A DNA stretch of 64,000 bases from Vibrio tarriae. GTDB lineage: Bacteria; Pseudomonadota; Gammaproteobacteria; Enterobacterales; Vibrionaceae. The position numbers were made by a program, and so were the translations under genes. Within the stretch, counting starts at the first letter, position 1. Each line of letters opens with the position of its first letter. Below the pieces are notes generated by a model. That model did no database searches. It was not told the DNA's origin and worked only from the letters and a program-made list of their open reading frames with translations. Location of the stretch: NCBI RefSeq assembly GCF_002216685.1, contig NZ_CP022353.1, positions 1,984,001 to 2,048,000 on the forward strand. The letters are read 5' to 3'. Positions 8,560 through 18,074 of this stretch are shown piece after piece.

Positions 8560-10542
8560 TTACTTCGTTTTCGGTTCGATAATATTGAACCAGAACTCGA
8601 AGTTATCTAGCATTCCAGCAATATCGGTCAGCGCTTTGGCGTTGCCTTCTATCGTCGCTTTGCCTTCTTTAGCTAACTGTTGAATGGTCGTTTTGCCCAT
8701 CAACACCTGATTCAATTCAGAACGATTCAGCGTCAATGTCATATCTGGCTTATCCGATTGAATACCTTTTAAGTTATTCAAATGGGCGTTTTCCAGTTCA
8801 ACCAAGAATTTCTCGTTCACGTCCGGCAGAACGAAGTTAATGGTGTAATCCACTCCCGCAGCTTTATCACCATTGAGACGTACGCCGAGGTAATCAAGGA
8901 ACAGTTCGGTATCCATCGCCACCACCATATCCGCACTGGCCGTTTTCGTCGCTGAGACGGTTGGTAGACCATTGCGCAGCTCATAAGCACCCATCAAATA
9001 GGTGTTACGCTCACCAGCAGATTCACTCTGGTAACCCAATTGCTCTAAGCAGTCGGCTTGCAAGTAACGCGCTTGCTTATTGCTCGGCTCTGCAAACACG
9101 GCTTTATCGACAATCTCCGCACACCAACGGTACTCACCTTGATCAAACGCAGCCTGTCCTTGCTTGAGAACATTGGCCATGCCGCCCATTGCCGCCACGT
9201 ATTTCGGTGCCGCATCGGTAGGTGATAGCGGGCGCAAGGTCGCTGGATTCATATCAAAGTAACCCAGATATTTGTTGATCACCGCTTTGGCATTGCGATG
9301 GTAGCTACCGTGATAACCGCGGTTATACCATTCTTTCGCTAGCACATCAGGAACATGGAATTCATCCTGAATCTCATTGATGGTGACACCATGGTTAGCC
9401 AAACGCAGCGCCTGATCGTTAATGTAACCGTACATATCACGCTGTTTACGTAGGAAATAGTTGATGTTGTCATTGCCCCAACGTGGCCAAGAATGTGAAG
9501 CGAACATTACATCCGCCTTTTTCGCGTACATATGAATCGATTGATTGATGTATTTACTCCATGCTTGCGCATCACGCACTTCCGCACCACGTAAGGTGTA
9601 GACGTTGTGTAAACCACCCACGGTGTTTTCTGCCATCCACAAGGCTTTAAACTGTGGGAAGTAGGTGTTCATTTCCGCTGGCGATTCGGTTCCCGGCGTG
9701 TTCTGGAACTCCATGGTCACACCATCGATCACCACTGTTTCCGTTTGTTCAGTGATCACTTTCGTTGGTGCAATCAGGCTAACTTCACCTTGTGCTACGT
9801 TTTTACCAATCGCAGCATCGACTTGCCCCGTGGCACCTTTCGGCAACACGTTACCATATTGGTACGTGGTACGACGCGACATGGCGTTCCCCGCCAATAC
9901 GTTCTCTGCAACTGCATGATCTAAGAAACCTTTTGGCGCGATGATCGGCACTTCACCACGATCCACTTGCTCTTGGCTCACAATCCCTTTCACGCCACCA
10001 AAATGGTCAGCATGCGCATGGCTGTAAACTACGGCTTTCACCGGACGCTCACCCAACTCTTGATTCACAAAATCCAGAGCGGCTTTTGATGTCGCAGGAA
10101 CCGTCAGAGGATCAAACACAATCCAACCGGTATCCCCTTTCACAAAGGTGATGTTCGCCAAATCGTAACCACGAACCTGATAAATGCGATCAGTTACTTT
10201 ATACAGACCGTGGTGCATATTGAGTTGAGCTTGGCGTTGTAAACTTGGGTGAATACTGTCGTAGTCACGCCCATCCAATAGGAAGCTGTAATTACCGAGT
10301 TCCCAAACCACCTTGCCGCTGGCATCTTTGATTTGGAGATCTTTTTGCTGTGCGATCAAACCTTTCTCGACCAGTTTGAAATCTTCTTGATCAGCAAATG
10401 GCAGCGTGCTGCGTTGCTCTGCAGCAAAAGCCTGTGTGGTTGCACTCGGCGCTTTGGTTTCTGCAGTAAAAGAATGGGCCAAAACTGGTGCTGAGGTGGC
10501 AACCAATACAGCCAACAAGGTAGGTTTACAGACTGTTTTCAT
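8560..10542 (-). CDS. Secreted alkyl/linear sulfatase (metallo-beta-lactamase fold)
   Basis: A 660-residue protein of the SdsA1/BDS1/YjcS family, which hydrolyses alkyl sulfates such as SDS. A signal peptide spans about residues 1-24 (ending VLAHS). The metallo-beta-lactamase domain has the zinc motif HAHADHFGG and later metal-binding His (SHSWPRWG). The C-terminal half has a dimerisation region and an SCP2-like lipid-binding domain. The start at 10542 gives a proper signal peptide; upstream in-frame codons do not. It is divergent from nothing and followed upstream by a LysR gene about 110 bp away on the same strand, which may control it. Periplasmic location is inferred. Confidence 0.9.
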   Translation of the reverse strand: MKTVCKPTLLAVLVATSAPVLAHSFTAETKAPSATTQAFAAEQRSTLPFADQEDFKLVEKGLIAQQKDLQIKDASGKVVWELGNYSFLLDGRDYDSIHPSLQRQAQLNMHHGLYKVTDRIYQVRGYDLANITFVKGDTGWIVFDPLTVPATSKAALDFVNQELGERPVKAVVYSHAHADHFGGVKGIVSQEQVDRGEVPIIAPKGFLDHAVAENVLAGNAMSRRTTYQYGNVLPKGATGQVDAAIGKNVAQGEVSLIAPTKVITEQTETVVIDGVTMEFQNTPGTESPAEMNTYFPQFKALWMAENTVGGLHNVYTLRGAEVRDAQAWSKYINQSIHMYAKKADVMFASHSWPRWGNDNINYFLRKQRDMYGYINDQALRLANHGVTINEIQDEFHVPDVLAKEWYNRGYHGSYHRNAKAVINKYLGYFDMNPATLRPLSPTDAAPKYVAAMGGMANVLKQGQAAFDQGEYRWCAEIVDKAVFAEPSNKQARYLQADCLEQLGYQSESAGERNTYLMGAYELRNGLPTVSATKTASADMVVAMDTELFLDYLGVRLNGDKAAGVDYTINFVLPDVNEKFLVELENAHLNNLKGIQSDKPDMTLTLNRSELNQVLMGKTTIQQLAKEGKATIEGNAKALTDIAGMLDNFEFWFNIIEPKTK

Positions 10543-10650
10543 TGGATATCTCTCTTTCTGAGTCATTAGGGAACAGGGACAAGAATATGAGAGAAATTGC
10601 TTCAGAACGATTCGCCAAACGATAATCAATAGTTAAGCATTGCTTAACTA

Positions 10651-11553
10651 TTAACAGAGCACAGCCTCAATTTGCTCACGCAACCAGATCAAGCCTTTGT
10701 CTTGTTGTTTGGCTTTGTGCCAACAGATAAACGTTGGAACGGCACGAATGTCAAACGGTAACGGCTGAATAGATAACCCCAGTTTTTCTGCCCACATATC
10801 GGCCAAACGCTTAGGCGTAAAACACAGCAGATCCGTCACCGATGCGGTCGCCATAAGGTTCAACATCGAATCACTTTGATAATGGATTCTACGCGCTGGC
10901 AGTGCTTGATCCACCAAGCTGGAAAACAAATAGTTCCCAAAACGGCGACTGGTTAATGCCGTGTGTTTTTCAGCAAAAAACTGCTCAAAGCTTAAGGAGT
11001 TCCCTAGCCGAGGATGATTTTTGGAGTACACCACTACTAAAGCTTCTTCGGTGATCTGAGTGGTGATAATCGAAGGATGGCTGATGGGAAGTAAGGCTAA
11101 AAATAGATCGGCTTCTCGCTCACTCAGCACCTGACTGGGAGTGAAATGGTCATCTTCATAGGATTTTAAATTGACCGTGATATGCGGAGCGATGTCGCTG
11201 ATTTTTTGCAGCAGTTGCGGCAACACGACCAAATCAAAATACGCCTGTCCACCGATGATAAATTCGCGAGTGCTAGTTGCAGGGTCAAAACTCGCATCCG
11301 CTTCAAGGCCAAAACGAATCGCACTTAAACCTTCGGAAATGTGTTTGTGCATATTGAGTGCGTGCTGAGTCGGCTGCAATCCACGCCCTTGCCGGACAAA
11401 CAGAGGCTCCCCCACTTGTTCACGTAAACGAGTCAAATTTTGGCTAACCGCAGCGGAAGTCATGTTCAACTTTTCTGCCGATCTGTTCACTGAGCCTAGC
11501 GTCATCACAGCATCAAACACTGTCAGTAGGTTTAGGTCGTAATCTCGCAGCAT
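10651..11553 (-). CDS. LysR-family regulator, probable controller of the sulfatase gene
   Basis: A 300-residue LysR-type regulator with an N-terminal helix-turn-helix (MLRDYDLNLLTVFDAVMTL, then SVNRSAEKLNMTSAAVSQ) of the NodD/LeuO-like subgroup and a C-terminal effector domain. The ATG at 11553 is preferred because family homology begins at LRDYDLN; an upstream GTG at 11580 would add nine residues. It lies directly upstream of, and on the same strand as, the alkyl-sulfatase gene. Control of that gene is inferred from position. Confidence 0.85.
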   Translation of the reverse strand: MLRDYDLNLLTVFDAVMTLGSVNRSAEKLNMTSAAVSQNLTRLREQVGEPLFVRQGRGLQPTQHALNMHKHISEGLSAIRFGLEADASFDPATSTREFIIGGQAYFDLVVLPQLLQKISDIAPHITVNLKSYEDDHFTPSQVLSEREADLFLALLPISHPSIITTQITEEALVVVYSKNHPRLGNSLSFEQFFAEKHTALTSRRFGNYLFSSLVDQALPARRIHYQSDSMLNLMATASVTDLLCFTPKRLADMWAEKLGLSIQPLPFDIRAVPTFICWHKAKQQDKGLIWLREQIEAVLC

Positions 11554-11726
11554 TATCTCATCCGTTTTTATCCTGATCACACTTGAGCGATCTTACTCGA
11601 TCTCACCTTCCCCTGCCCCGCAACTTTGTGACGTCTTGCTACTGAGTTAACTTTTTAGCCGGCTTTGTTCACTCACCCAACACGTAGCAACGTAGCGTGG
11701 ACTCACGGGTAACAAAGCAAAAAAAA

Positions 11727-11752
11727 GGGCTAGCCGATGGCTAACCCTTTAT
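11727..11752 (-). terminator. Terminator after satP
   Basis: Imperfect hairpin AAGGGCTAGCC-GAT-GGCTAACCCTT with a run of A on its left, which reads as a T run on the minus strand. It fits termination of the satP transcript. Confidence 0.7.
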
Positions 11753-11766
11753 GCGTTCCCAGAATA

Positions 11767-12366
11767 TCAACTTATGCAGCAAGCTCTTGCGCTTTCACTG
11801 GCTGCACACGTTTTTTCGCCGATTGGCAGAACAACACGGCCGTATTCATTATTGAGTACTTGTGCCATAGCGAAGTAGATAGCGCTCGCGCCACAGAAGA
11901 TGCCTTCAAAACCCGCGATAGTGCCAATCAGTTCACTGCCTGTAAAATCACGAGCAGCCAGCAGAGCAAACAAGATGGTCAGAGAGCCAAACACCACTTG
12001 CTTCGCCGTTGGGTAGCACAGAGAACCAATGAACATGAAGCCAGTGAAAATCCCCCACAGAGCCAAGTACCACCCCATGAAAGGAGCAGGGCTTGCAGGC
12101 AGACCCATGTGTGGCATTACGATCAAGCCAACCAACGTCAGCCAGAATAGACCGTAAGAAGTAAATGCGGTTGTACCGAAGGTGTCACCACGTTTAAAGC
12201 ACATGATGCCGACGATAACTTGACTCAGACCGCCGTAGAAAATACCCATGGCCAGAATCATTGAGTCGATTGGGAAAAAGCCTGCATTATGGATATTAAG
12301 CAGAATGGTTGTCATACCGAAACCCATCAGACCAAGAGGTGCTGGGTTGGCTAGCTTAGTTGACAT
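11767..12366 (-). CDS. satP: Acetate/succinate transporter, GPR1/FUN34/YaaH family
   Basis: A 199-residue inner-membrane protein with six predicted helices. The family signature [14 protein letters not shown] is at residues 7-20, and length matches SatP. Members move acetate or succinate with protons. It is a single-gene unit with its own terminator. In V. cholerae as I recall, the vibriobactin cluster lies between this gene and the chitinase; here only about 190 bp separate them. Confidence 0.9.
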   Translation of the reverse strand: MSTKLANPAPLGLMGFGMTTILLNIHNAGFFPIDSMILAMGIFYGGLSQVIVGIMCFKRGDTFGTTAFTSYGLFWLTLVGLIVMPHMGLPASPAPFMGWYLALWGIFTGFMFIGSLCYPTAKQVVFGSLTILFALLAARDFTGSELIGTIAGFEGIFCGASAIYFAMAQVLNNEYGRVVLPIGEKTCAASESARACCIS

Positions 12367-12506
12367 GTGAACTTACCTTCAGAGTGTGAATTCAAAAATG
12401 TTTGTAAAAATTACGCGCGGATTTTAATCAACAGGCAGATAAAAGAAAAAAGATCTTATTGGAAACTTAGATTGTTGAAACAGCTAGTTACAGATGCGGA
12501 TAAAAA

Positions 12507-12530
12507 ATCGCCCAACCTAAATTGAGCGAT
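12507..12530 (-). terminator. Terminator after the chitinase gene
   Basis: Read on the minus strand this is ATCGCTCAA-TTTAGG-TTGGGCGAT followed by TTTTTTA: a nine-pair stem with one G-T wobble and a T run, just after the chitinase stop. Confidence 0.75.
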
Positions 12531-12556
12531 GCAATAAATATATTCAATACAATAAG

Positions 12557-14269
12557 TTAGCAGGATGCCTTATCCCAGAACCAGTTAGACTGAGTGGGTG
12601 ACTCCCAAACGCCTGGGTTGTTCTTAGCAATAAAGCATTGGCCGTTGTAGGTCACTTTATCGCCATTCGCGACCTTGGTTACTCCTGGCTGCCACACAAT
12701 CGCATCCGAAGGTTCTGTTGGTGGAATCGGAGTTGGAGGGGTTGGCTCGGTTGGTGGCACAGGTTCAGTTGGCGGTACCGGCTCGGTCGGCGGAGGTGTT
12801 GGTTCCGTTGGTGGAGTTGACTCACCAGAAACGAGTTCCCAAGGACCACCTAAAGTTGGAGCATTACCTTGTGTCCACCATCTGGCTTGATAAATCGCGC
12901 CTTTGTAACTCACTTTTTCTCCACCCGTGTATACCTTACTCGCATCCCACGCAGGTGCTCCGCCCACGGGTGGCTCGGTTGGATCGGTCGGTAATGGATC
13001 GAGTTTTTCCACTACACGAACTTTGGGCCAGCTCGCATGTGAGCCATACAGGTTAGTCACACACTTCTCGTAATCCCCTTTCACTAAAGCAGAATACGCA
13101 GTTTGGAAACCGACCAACTCACACTCAAACGAGTAACCACCCGGACGATCTGGGTAATATTTCCAGTTACCATCCCAGTTGGTGTAAAGCACATCGGTCG
13201 CACCATTGAGGTTAAGGCTGCCGTAAGGCAGTTGCTGCCAGCAGGTATTCTTCTCATCCGCTTCGATAGGAATTTGATAGTGCGCCGCTAAGCCTTCCCA
13301 GTAACGAATACGGTTAACCGGCTGACCTTTGTCTTTGTTCTGCTCGCCGCACTCAATACCACCGTTAATAATATTGATTGTGGTACCGAAACCGTAGCCA
13401 ATCCCTGCATCAATTTCACGTTGTGAAGGAACCCAAGTACGATCGATCACGTGCAACATCGCCGGTTTCGGTGCTTGAGGAGTCAAGAAAAACCAGATTG
13501 CAGAGGCAAGGTTCAACCATGAATCCGCCACTAAACCGGGGTTATTAAGTAATACGGTCGCATCACCATCAAACATGGCTTCAGAGAAAGCACCATAGTT
13601 AAAGTGGTAAGAAAGCTGTTTTGCACCACGGCCAAAGTATCCCTGACCCGTTGCACAAGGCCACTTCTTATTCTGCCAATCATTCTGGCCACACCCTGTG
13701 GTATAGCCCGTTTGTCCTTCAGACCAGCCCATCTCCCGCACATGCACCAAGGCCTGCTGCCATTCTTCCAAAGCTAATGGGTTATCAGAAATGTTGTCTT
13801 TCGCGATATGTCCACCAGTTTCCTGAGCAAAGTGAGCAAAAGCGGTCACGATGGATTTTTTACAAATCGCGTCAGAATTGCGGCCATCGGTATATTCAGC
13901 ACAAAATGCTGGGAATTTACCAATCGCACGCAAAAAACGGGTATAGGTATATTCAGGCGCCGCCATGTGAGTGAGGAAATTCCACTCAGACTCAGGAAAT
14001 ACGCGTTCAACCCGTTTCACGTTATCAGGGTTTGTCGCCAGCCCCGGTTCAATCGCATCAACAACCGTATTCGGTCTAGTAGCTAATGCACTGGACCATA
14101 TGGCATACATAGGATTCGCGGTTTTTGCTTGCTCGGCCGCAGCAACATCTGCTTTGGCTACCACATAGCCACCCGGATTGAGTGGGTCAGGTTGAATGTT
14201 CATTGCCGCTTGTGCGGGTAATGCGCAAGCAATGGCTACCCACCACGCCGTGTGTTTCAGTTTAAACAT
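12557..14269 (-). CDS. Secreted GH19 chitinase with two chitin-binding domains
   Basis: A 570-residue exoenzyme. It has a signal peptide (ending PAQAA), then a GH19 catalytic domain (about residues 80-400) with the general-acid region [11 protein letters not shown] and substrate-binding blocks [17 protein letters not shown]. Two carbohydrate-binding type 5/12 modules ([26 protein letters not shown] and a C-terminal copy with [21 protein letters not shown], each in parts) are joined by a Pro-Thr-Glu-Pro linker at about 12715-12815. It hydrolyses chitin outside the cell. The start at 14269 gives the signal peptide and has AAGGA upstream. It is the first intact core gene left of the island. Confidence 0.92.
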   Translation of the reverse strand: MFKLKHTAWWVAIACALPAQAAMNIQPDPLNPGGYVVAKADVAAAEQAKTANPMYAIWSSALATRPNTVVDAIEPGLATNPDNVKRVERVFPESEWNFLTHMAAPEYTYTRFLRAIGKFPAFCAEYTDGRNSDAICKKSIVTAFAHFAQETGGHIAKDNISDNPLALEEWQQALVHVREMGWSEGQTGYTTGCGQNDWQNKKWPCATGQGYFGRGAKQLSYHFNYGAFSEAMFDGDATVLLNNPGLVADSWLNLASAIWFFLTPQAPKPAMLHVIDRTWVPSQREIDAGIGYGFGTTINIINGGIECGEQNKDKGQPVNRIRYWEGLAAHYQIPIEADEKNTCWQQLPYGSLNLNGATDVLYTNWDGNWKYYPDRPGGYSFECELVGFQTAYSALVKGDYEKCVTNLYGSHASWPKVRVVEKLDPLPTDPTEPPVGGAPAWDASKVYTGGEKVSYKGAIYQARWWTQGNAPTLGGPWELVSGESTPPTEPTPPPTEPVPPTEPVPPTEPTPPTPIPPTEPSDAIVWQPGVTKVANGDKVTYNGQCFIAKNNPGVWESPTQSNWFWDKASC

Positions 14270-14460
14270 AGGTGAAAGTCCTTCTCTCAAGTTGGAAATC
14301 CATTTGAGAGTAGGCCTAGCGATAACTTTTTTAATAGAAAAAATAAAGAAATAAGCTAGAAATGCGAGCCATTTCAGAGCGATGTAAATCGTACACCTGC
14401 TTGCTACAGTGAGTTTTTGAACGGAAATACAAAAACAACAGATTCTGTTGCAAATAAAAA

Positions 14461-14483
14461 AACCTCAGGCAATGCCTGAGGTT
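14461..14483 (-). terminator. Hairpin terminator, probably the original guaA terminator
   Basis: AACCTCAGGC-AAT-GCCTGAGGTT with A run on the left and T run on the right, so it works in both directions. It sits about 45 bp beyond the left att-like site. If the island were removed, it would lie just downstream of guaA. Confidence 0.75.
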
Positions 14484-14525
14484 TTATATACTTTCTCCGG
14501 AATATTAATCCATGCTATTGAAATT

Positions 14526-14534
14526 TTCCCACTC
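14526..14534 (+). other. Candidate left attachment site (attL-like)
   Basis: TTCCCACTC, the complement of GAGTGGGAA, is the same nine bases as the last coding bases of guaA at 49528-49536 and in the same orientation. The match is short and flanks differ, so this is a candidate only. Confidence 0.4.
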
Positions 14535-14570
14535 GAATATCAACGAGCAGAAAATCAACCTAAATAACAG

Positions 14571-14756
14571 CTAGTTAGAAAGGCGAGCTTTCTCGATACC
14601 ATCATTTATACCATGCACAGAATTTTTTTGATTTTTTGCGGCCCGTCGACGTTTTAATTCGGCTTTACCCCAAGCTGAGGATTCTTGCATATCGCGACGA
14701 AGCTCTTGTATCTCTTCAACACTAAGCCGCCGTGGCCCCGAGGTAATTCTATCCAT
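14571..14756 (-). CDS. Small hypothetical protein at the island's left end
   Basis: A 61-residue, charged protein (many Arg, Lys, Glu) with a predicted amphipathic helical middle (VEEIQELRRDMQESSAW). A strong GGAGG ribosome site lies six bases before the ATG, which argues for a real gene. I do not recognise a family. It is the first gene inside the putative left end and has no partner on the same strand. Confidence 0.5.
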   Translation of the reverse strand: MDRITSGPRRLSVEEIQELRRDMQESSAWGKAELKRRRAAKNQKNSVHGINDGIEKARLSN

Positions 14757-14927
14757 CTTGTGCCTCCAACTTGTCGCAGTACATTTTAAAACGCATCAAA
14801 ACATGAGTTACCAGCAAGAAATATTGGGGATACTTTTAGATTGTTTTTCATACACATCTTGAAAGCCATCAACACTGCCCAAAGATTATACACGAGGAAT
14901 AACCTCGTTAAATAAAAGGATCAAATC

Positions 14928-15056
14928 ATGGGTTTGAAACCAGGGCCAAAACCAATAGCCAAGTCGACCGGCAAGCCAGATCAACGTCGACGTGACAACA
15001 AAAAAACTCCAGGCAACACCCCGAGCTTAAAGCCAAGCAAATCCTCGACCAAGTAA
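14928..15056 (+). CDS. Tiny Lys/Pro-rich hypothetical protein
   Basis: A 42-residue reading frame starting MGLKPGPKPIAKS and ending KSSTK, with an AAAGGA ribosome site upstream. It is strongly basic and probably disordered, of the kind that binds nucleic acid. A small hairpin (CGAGG/CCTCG) sits just upstream. I do not recognise it. Support is moderate: good start context, but short length. Confidence 0.4.
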   Translation: MGLKPGPKPIAKSTGKPDQRRRDNKKTPGNTPSLKPSKSSTK

Positions 15057-15288
15057 CGCTACCTCAATATCGAGTCAGTGTAAGTGGTACTGACTCTTGT
15101 TGCTAAAACCCAAAACACGCTTTTGCCCCTTTATGCGTTAGAGCTTTTACTCATTTATATTTTGTTTACCCTATTCATACTTATTCAATTGAAGTGCCCA
15201 GCCCTGCTGGTGCAGCTCACTGTCCTCGAATACACTGATAAAGTGAAAAGTTTCTGTGCTCAACAAATAGCTTTCGTAAGAGGGGTAA

Positions 15289-15310
15289 ACCACCTTCTCC
15301 TGAAGGTGGT
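15289..15310 (-). terminator. Hairpin downstream of znuA
   Basis: ACCACCTTC-TCCT-GAAGGTGGT, a nine-pair stem about 70 bp after the znuA stop on the minus strand, followed there by TTTACC. Probable terminator with a short T run. Confidence 0.5.
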
Positions 15311-15379
15311 AATTGTTTCGAGTAGAAGAGATTGTTATCGTTGAAAATAATGCGGTATCAAAGAATTCCGAATGCTCTA

Positions 15380-16348
15380 TCAACGATGGCATTGCTTAAG
15401 GCTACTTATCATCGCCATCAGTAAAGATCGGTATTGATCCTTACCTGGAGCGATGTTCGCACCAATAGGATCCATTGTACCTATTGTGGTTACTGTAGAT
15501 TTCTCAAACACAGTGTTAACCAATTCAGGGTTAAATTGAGGTTCGGTAAACACGCATGTAACACCTAAATCTTTCACTGTTTGACGAATTTCTGAGATGC
15601 GTGCCGGACTCGGTTTTGATGCATCAGAAATAGAAATCGCGCCAGATGCTAGTAGTTGGAACCGCTGCTCAAAATATTGGTAAGCATCGTGAAATACAAT
15701 AAACTTGATACCATTGAGTGACTGGGCCTGTTTTTTAATCTCAGCATTCAATTGCTGTAAACGAATGATAGTTTCTTTTGCATTGTCTTTATACACATGC
15801 GCATGTTCAGCATCAACGTTAGACAATATACTGGCGATGGCTTCTACCCAAACCTCAGCATTTTTAGGGTCTAGCCAGACGTGTGGGTCATGGTCACCAT
15901 GATGATGGTGATCATGATGTGCGCCATGATCATGTTCTTCATGTTCATTGTGTTCGTCGTGTCCCTCTTCGCTATGTACATGCGCTTCGAATGTTGCACC
16001 TTCTCGGAAGCCATACAGTGTGGTTCCTTCGACTTCCATCATTTCAACCTTAGTCGCTGAACTTGCTAGGCTTGAAAGTGGTTTTGCTAACCAAGGTGTT
16101 AGCCCTTCTCCAACCCAAAACACGACGTCTGCCTGTGAAAGCGCTTTGGCTTCTGATGGGCGTAGATGATAGTCATGAGGTGATGCTTCTGGACGAATAA
16201 GCAAGTCGGGTTCACCCACACCGTACATTACTTGTGTCACTAGAGAATGTAACGGTGCGATGTCTACGGCCACTTTCGGGACTTGAGCATAAGTCTGAGA
16301 GGCCGTTGCTAAAGCGATGACAATTCCAGACAAGGCTTGTTTGAGCAT
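15380..16348 (-). CDS. znuA: Periplasmic zinc-binding protein of a Znu-type ABC importer
   Basis: A 322-residue cluster A-1 metal-binding protein. The start at 16348 has AGGAG six bases upstream and gives a clean signal peptide ending SQTYAQ; the longer frame from 16375 adds only nine residues. A His/Asp/Glu-rich loop (about residues 125-160, with HHDHHHHGDHDPH) is the mark of zinc-specific members. Metal-ligand His are seen in DIAPLHSLV, SPHDYHLRPS and FHDAYQYFEQRF. It captures zinc for the ZnuB/ZnuC pair encoded divergently 150 bp away, and a Zur-type operator lies between them. Confidence 0.93.
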   Translation of the reverse strand: MLKQALSGIVIALATASQTYAQVPKVAVDIAPLHSLVTQVMYGVGEPDLLIRPEASPHDYHLRPSEAKALSQADVVFWVGEGLTPWLAKPLSSLASSATKVEMMEVEGTTLYGFREGATFEAHVHSEEGHDEHNEHEEHDHGAHHDHHHHGDHDPHVWLDPKNAEVWVEAIASILSNVDAEHAHVYKDNAKETIIRLQQLNAEIKKQAQSLNGIKFIVFHDAYQYFEQRFQLLASGAISISDASKPSPARISEIRQTVKDLGVTCVFTEPQFNPELVNTVFEKSTVTTIGTMDPIGANIAPGKDQYRSLLMAMISSLKQCHR

Positions 16349-16401
16349 GATTTTCTCCTGATTATTTTTAATCAAACATGGTACATATTGAAAACATTAA
16401 T

Positions 16402-16420
16402 TGTTATGTTATAACGTATC
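16402..16420. promoter_or_regulatory. Zur-type operator between znuA and znuC
   Basis: On the minus strand it reads GATACGTTATAACATAACA, close to the proteobacterial Zur box (core ATGTTATA-TATAACAT type). It lies 53 bp upstream of znuA and 79 bp upstream of znuC, so it can control both directions. It matches the second site at 26413-26431 at 18 of 19 positions. Confidence 0.8.
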
Positions 16421-16498
16421 CGTGGGTTTGAGAAACCTATACTTTGCTGTTTAAAAATTTATCGCGCAGCGAGTAGTCATCACAATGAGAGAAAGTAG

Positions 16499-17230
16499 AT
16501 GTTGATTTCTTCACAAGCGTTGTCTGTCCGGTTTGGGCAACACCTGATTTTGGATAGTGTCAATATGTCGGTGACTCAGGGCGAAATCGTAACGATTGTA
16601 GGGCCCAATGGTTCTGGGAAATCAACGTTATTGAAAACTTTGATTGGGTCAGTGCTACCAATGAGTGGTCACGTGATTCGTGCTGACAACTTGAAGATAG
16701 GTTACGTACCACAAAGACTTCACATTGATGAAACTTTGCCGATGACGGTGAACCGATTTTTAACATTACCATTGCGTCATTCAAAACAGGCTATTAAGGA
16801 GGCGCTAGTACAAGCAGGCGCCGAAGATTTAGAAAAACAGCAACTGATCTCCTTATCCGGCGGACAATTACAAAGAGTTTTACTAGCTAGAGCATTGCTA
16901 GATAAACCGTCTCTACTGCTGCTGGATGAAGCGACACAAGGGCTCGACCAACGTGGAACTGTGGGCTTTTATCAACAAATCGATGCCATTCGTCAGGAGA
17001 GCGGCTGCGCTGTCATTATGGTCAGCCATGATCTGCATGTAGTGATGAAACGAACCGACCGCGTTATCTGTTTAAACGGCCGTGTATGTTGTGAAGGCGT
17101 TCCGGAAACGGTTAGTCAATCTTCAGAATACAAAGCACTTTTTGGCCTAGACGACGATGATGTCCTTGGCGTCTATCGACATCAGAACTTCGCCCCCCCC
17201 TCTCGCAGAGGCTCATTACATGTTGGATGA
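16499..17230 (+). CDS. znuC: Zinc ABC importer ATPase
   Basis: A 243-residue ABC ATPase. Walker A is VGPNGSGKSTLL (near residue 34), the signature is LSGGQLQRVLLARAL, Walker B is LLLLDEATQGLD and the switch His is in MVSHDLHVV. It powers zinc import through ZnuB. It is the first gene of a ten-gene plus-strand run reaching 25.3 kb. Its last codons contain a run of eight C (17193-17200), and its end overlaps the znuB start by 11 nt, indicating translational coupling. Confidence 0.93.
   Translation: MLISSQALSVRFGQHLILDSVNMSVTQGEIVTIVGPNGSGKSTLLKTLIGSVLPMSGHVIRADNLKIGYVPQRLHIDETLPMTVNRFLTLPLRHSKQAIKEALVQAGAEDLEKQQLISLSGGQLQRVLLARALLDKPSLLLLDEATQGLDQRGTVGFYQQIDAIRQESGCAVIMVSHDLHVVMKRTDRVICLNGRVCCEGVPETVSQSSEYKALFGLDDDDVLGVYRHQNFAPPSRRGSLHVG
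17193..17200 (+). repeat. C8 homopolymer in the 3' end of znuC
   Basis: Eight consecutive C within the last codons of znuC. The znuB frame is open across it from 17157, so a one-base slip into that frame would join ZnuC to ZnuB. Confidence 0.6.
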
Positions 17231-18044
17231 TTTTGTTTGGCGCGCAGGTTTGGCTGGTGTGGGTGTAGCGTTGGCCGCGGCGCCTTTAGGGTGCTTTATT
17301 GTTTGGCGCCGCATGGCTTATTTCGGTGATGCAACGGCTCATGCTTCGATGCTGGGTGTCGCATTGTCGCTCTCTTTTTCGCTGCCGATTTTCCCTGGCG
17401 TATTGTTTATTGCGTTACTCATGGCTATCACGGTTTCTTCATTCACGGGTCGAGGGTTCGCGATGGATACGCTGTTAGGAGTAATGGCGCATTCGGCACT
17501 GGCGTTTGGCCTGGTGGCTGTTTCTTTTCTCTCCGGTATTCGAATGGATCTGATGGCCTACTTGTTTGGCGACATTCTGGCCGTGAGTAAAACGGATTTA
17601 CTGATTATCTGGACAGGCACGGTATTAGTGATTGGCTTGATTCGATTGCGTTGGTCTGGGCTTCTTCTATCGACGCTAAATAAAGATCTGGCATTGGCGA
17701 GTGGTTTTTCACCAAAACGAGAGCAACTGATTCTCACTATCGCGCTCGCCATTGTGGTCGCTGTGGCTATTAAAGTAGTGGGCGTATTGCTGATTGTCGC
17801 CATGCTTATCATTCCAGCAGCGACAGCTCGGCCATTTAGTCAAACGCCTGAAATGATGGTGATACTGGCTGCGCTGATTGGCAGTAGTGCCAGTGTGATT
17901 GGTCTACGCGCCTCTTATCTTCTAGATACCCCGACGGGACCAACAATGGTTTGTGTCGCAACTGTGTTATTTATTTTATCGAGCACTATTTGGATCGTCC
18001 GCCATAAGTTGCGAGCAAACACAGAGCGTCGACAAGAAACATAA
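17220..18044 (+). CDS. znuB: Zinc ABC importer membrane permease
   Basis: A 274-residue inner-membrane permease of the ABC-3 family with about eight helices. Typical segments are GCFIVWRRMAYFGDATAHASMLGVAL (in parts) near the N-terminus and VVGVLLIVAMLIIPAATAR near residue 210. The ATG at 17220 overlaps the znuC stop by 11 nt; the frame is open further up but those residues (SPPPLAEAH) are unlike the family. It forms the channel for zinc delivered by ZnuA. Confidence 0.93.
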   Translation: MLDDFVWRAGLAGVGVALAAAPLGCFIVWRRMAYFGDATAHASMLGVALSLSFSLPIFPGVLFIALLMAITVSSFTGRGFAMDTLLGVMAHSALAFGLVAVSFLSGIRMDLMAYLFGDILAVSKTDLLIIWTGTVLVIGLIRLRWSGLLLSTLNKDLALASGFSPKREQLILTIALAIVVAVAIKVVGVLLIVAMLIIPAATARPFSQTPEMMVILAALIGSSASVIGLRASYLLDTPTGPTMVCVATVLFILSSTIWIVRHKLRANTERRQET

Positions 18045-18074
18045 AATAATTATATCAATTTTGGAGTGAGCAAA

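Noticed and set aside
12715..12815. Possible tandem repeat or CRISPR-like array
   Set aside because: Short in-frame linker repeats encoding PTEP; no spacers.
12638..12890. Gly/Val/Ser-rich frames opposite the chitinase
   Set aside because: They are shadows of the Pro-Thr-Glu-Pro linker codons of the chitinase.
15171..15392. 73-residue frame overlapping the znuA end
   Set aside because: It spans the hairpin after znuA, lacks a good ribosome site and has no recognisable sequence.
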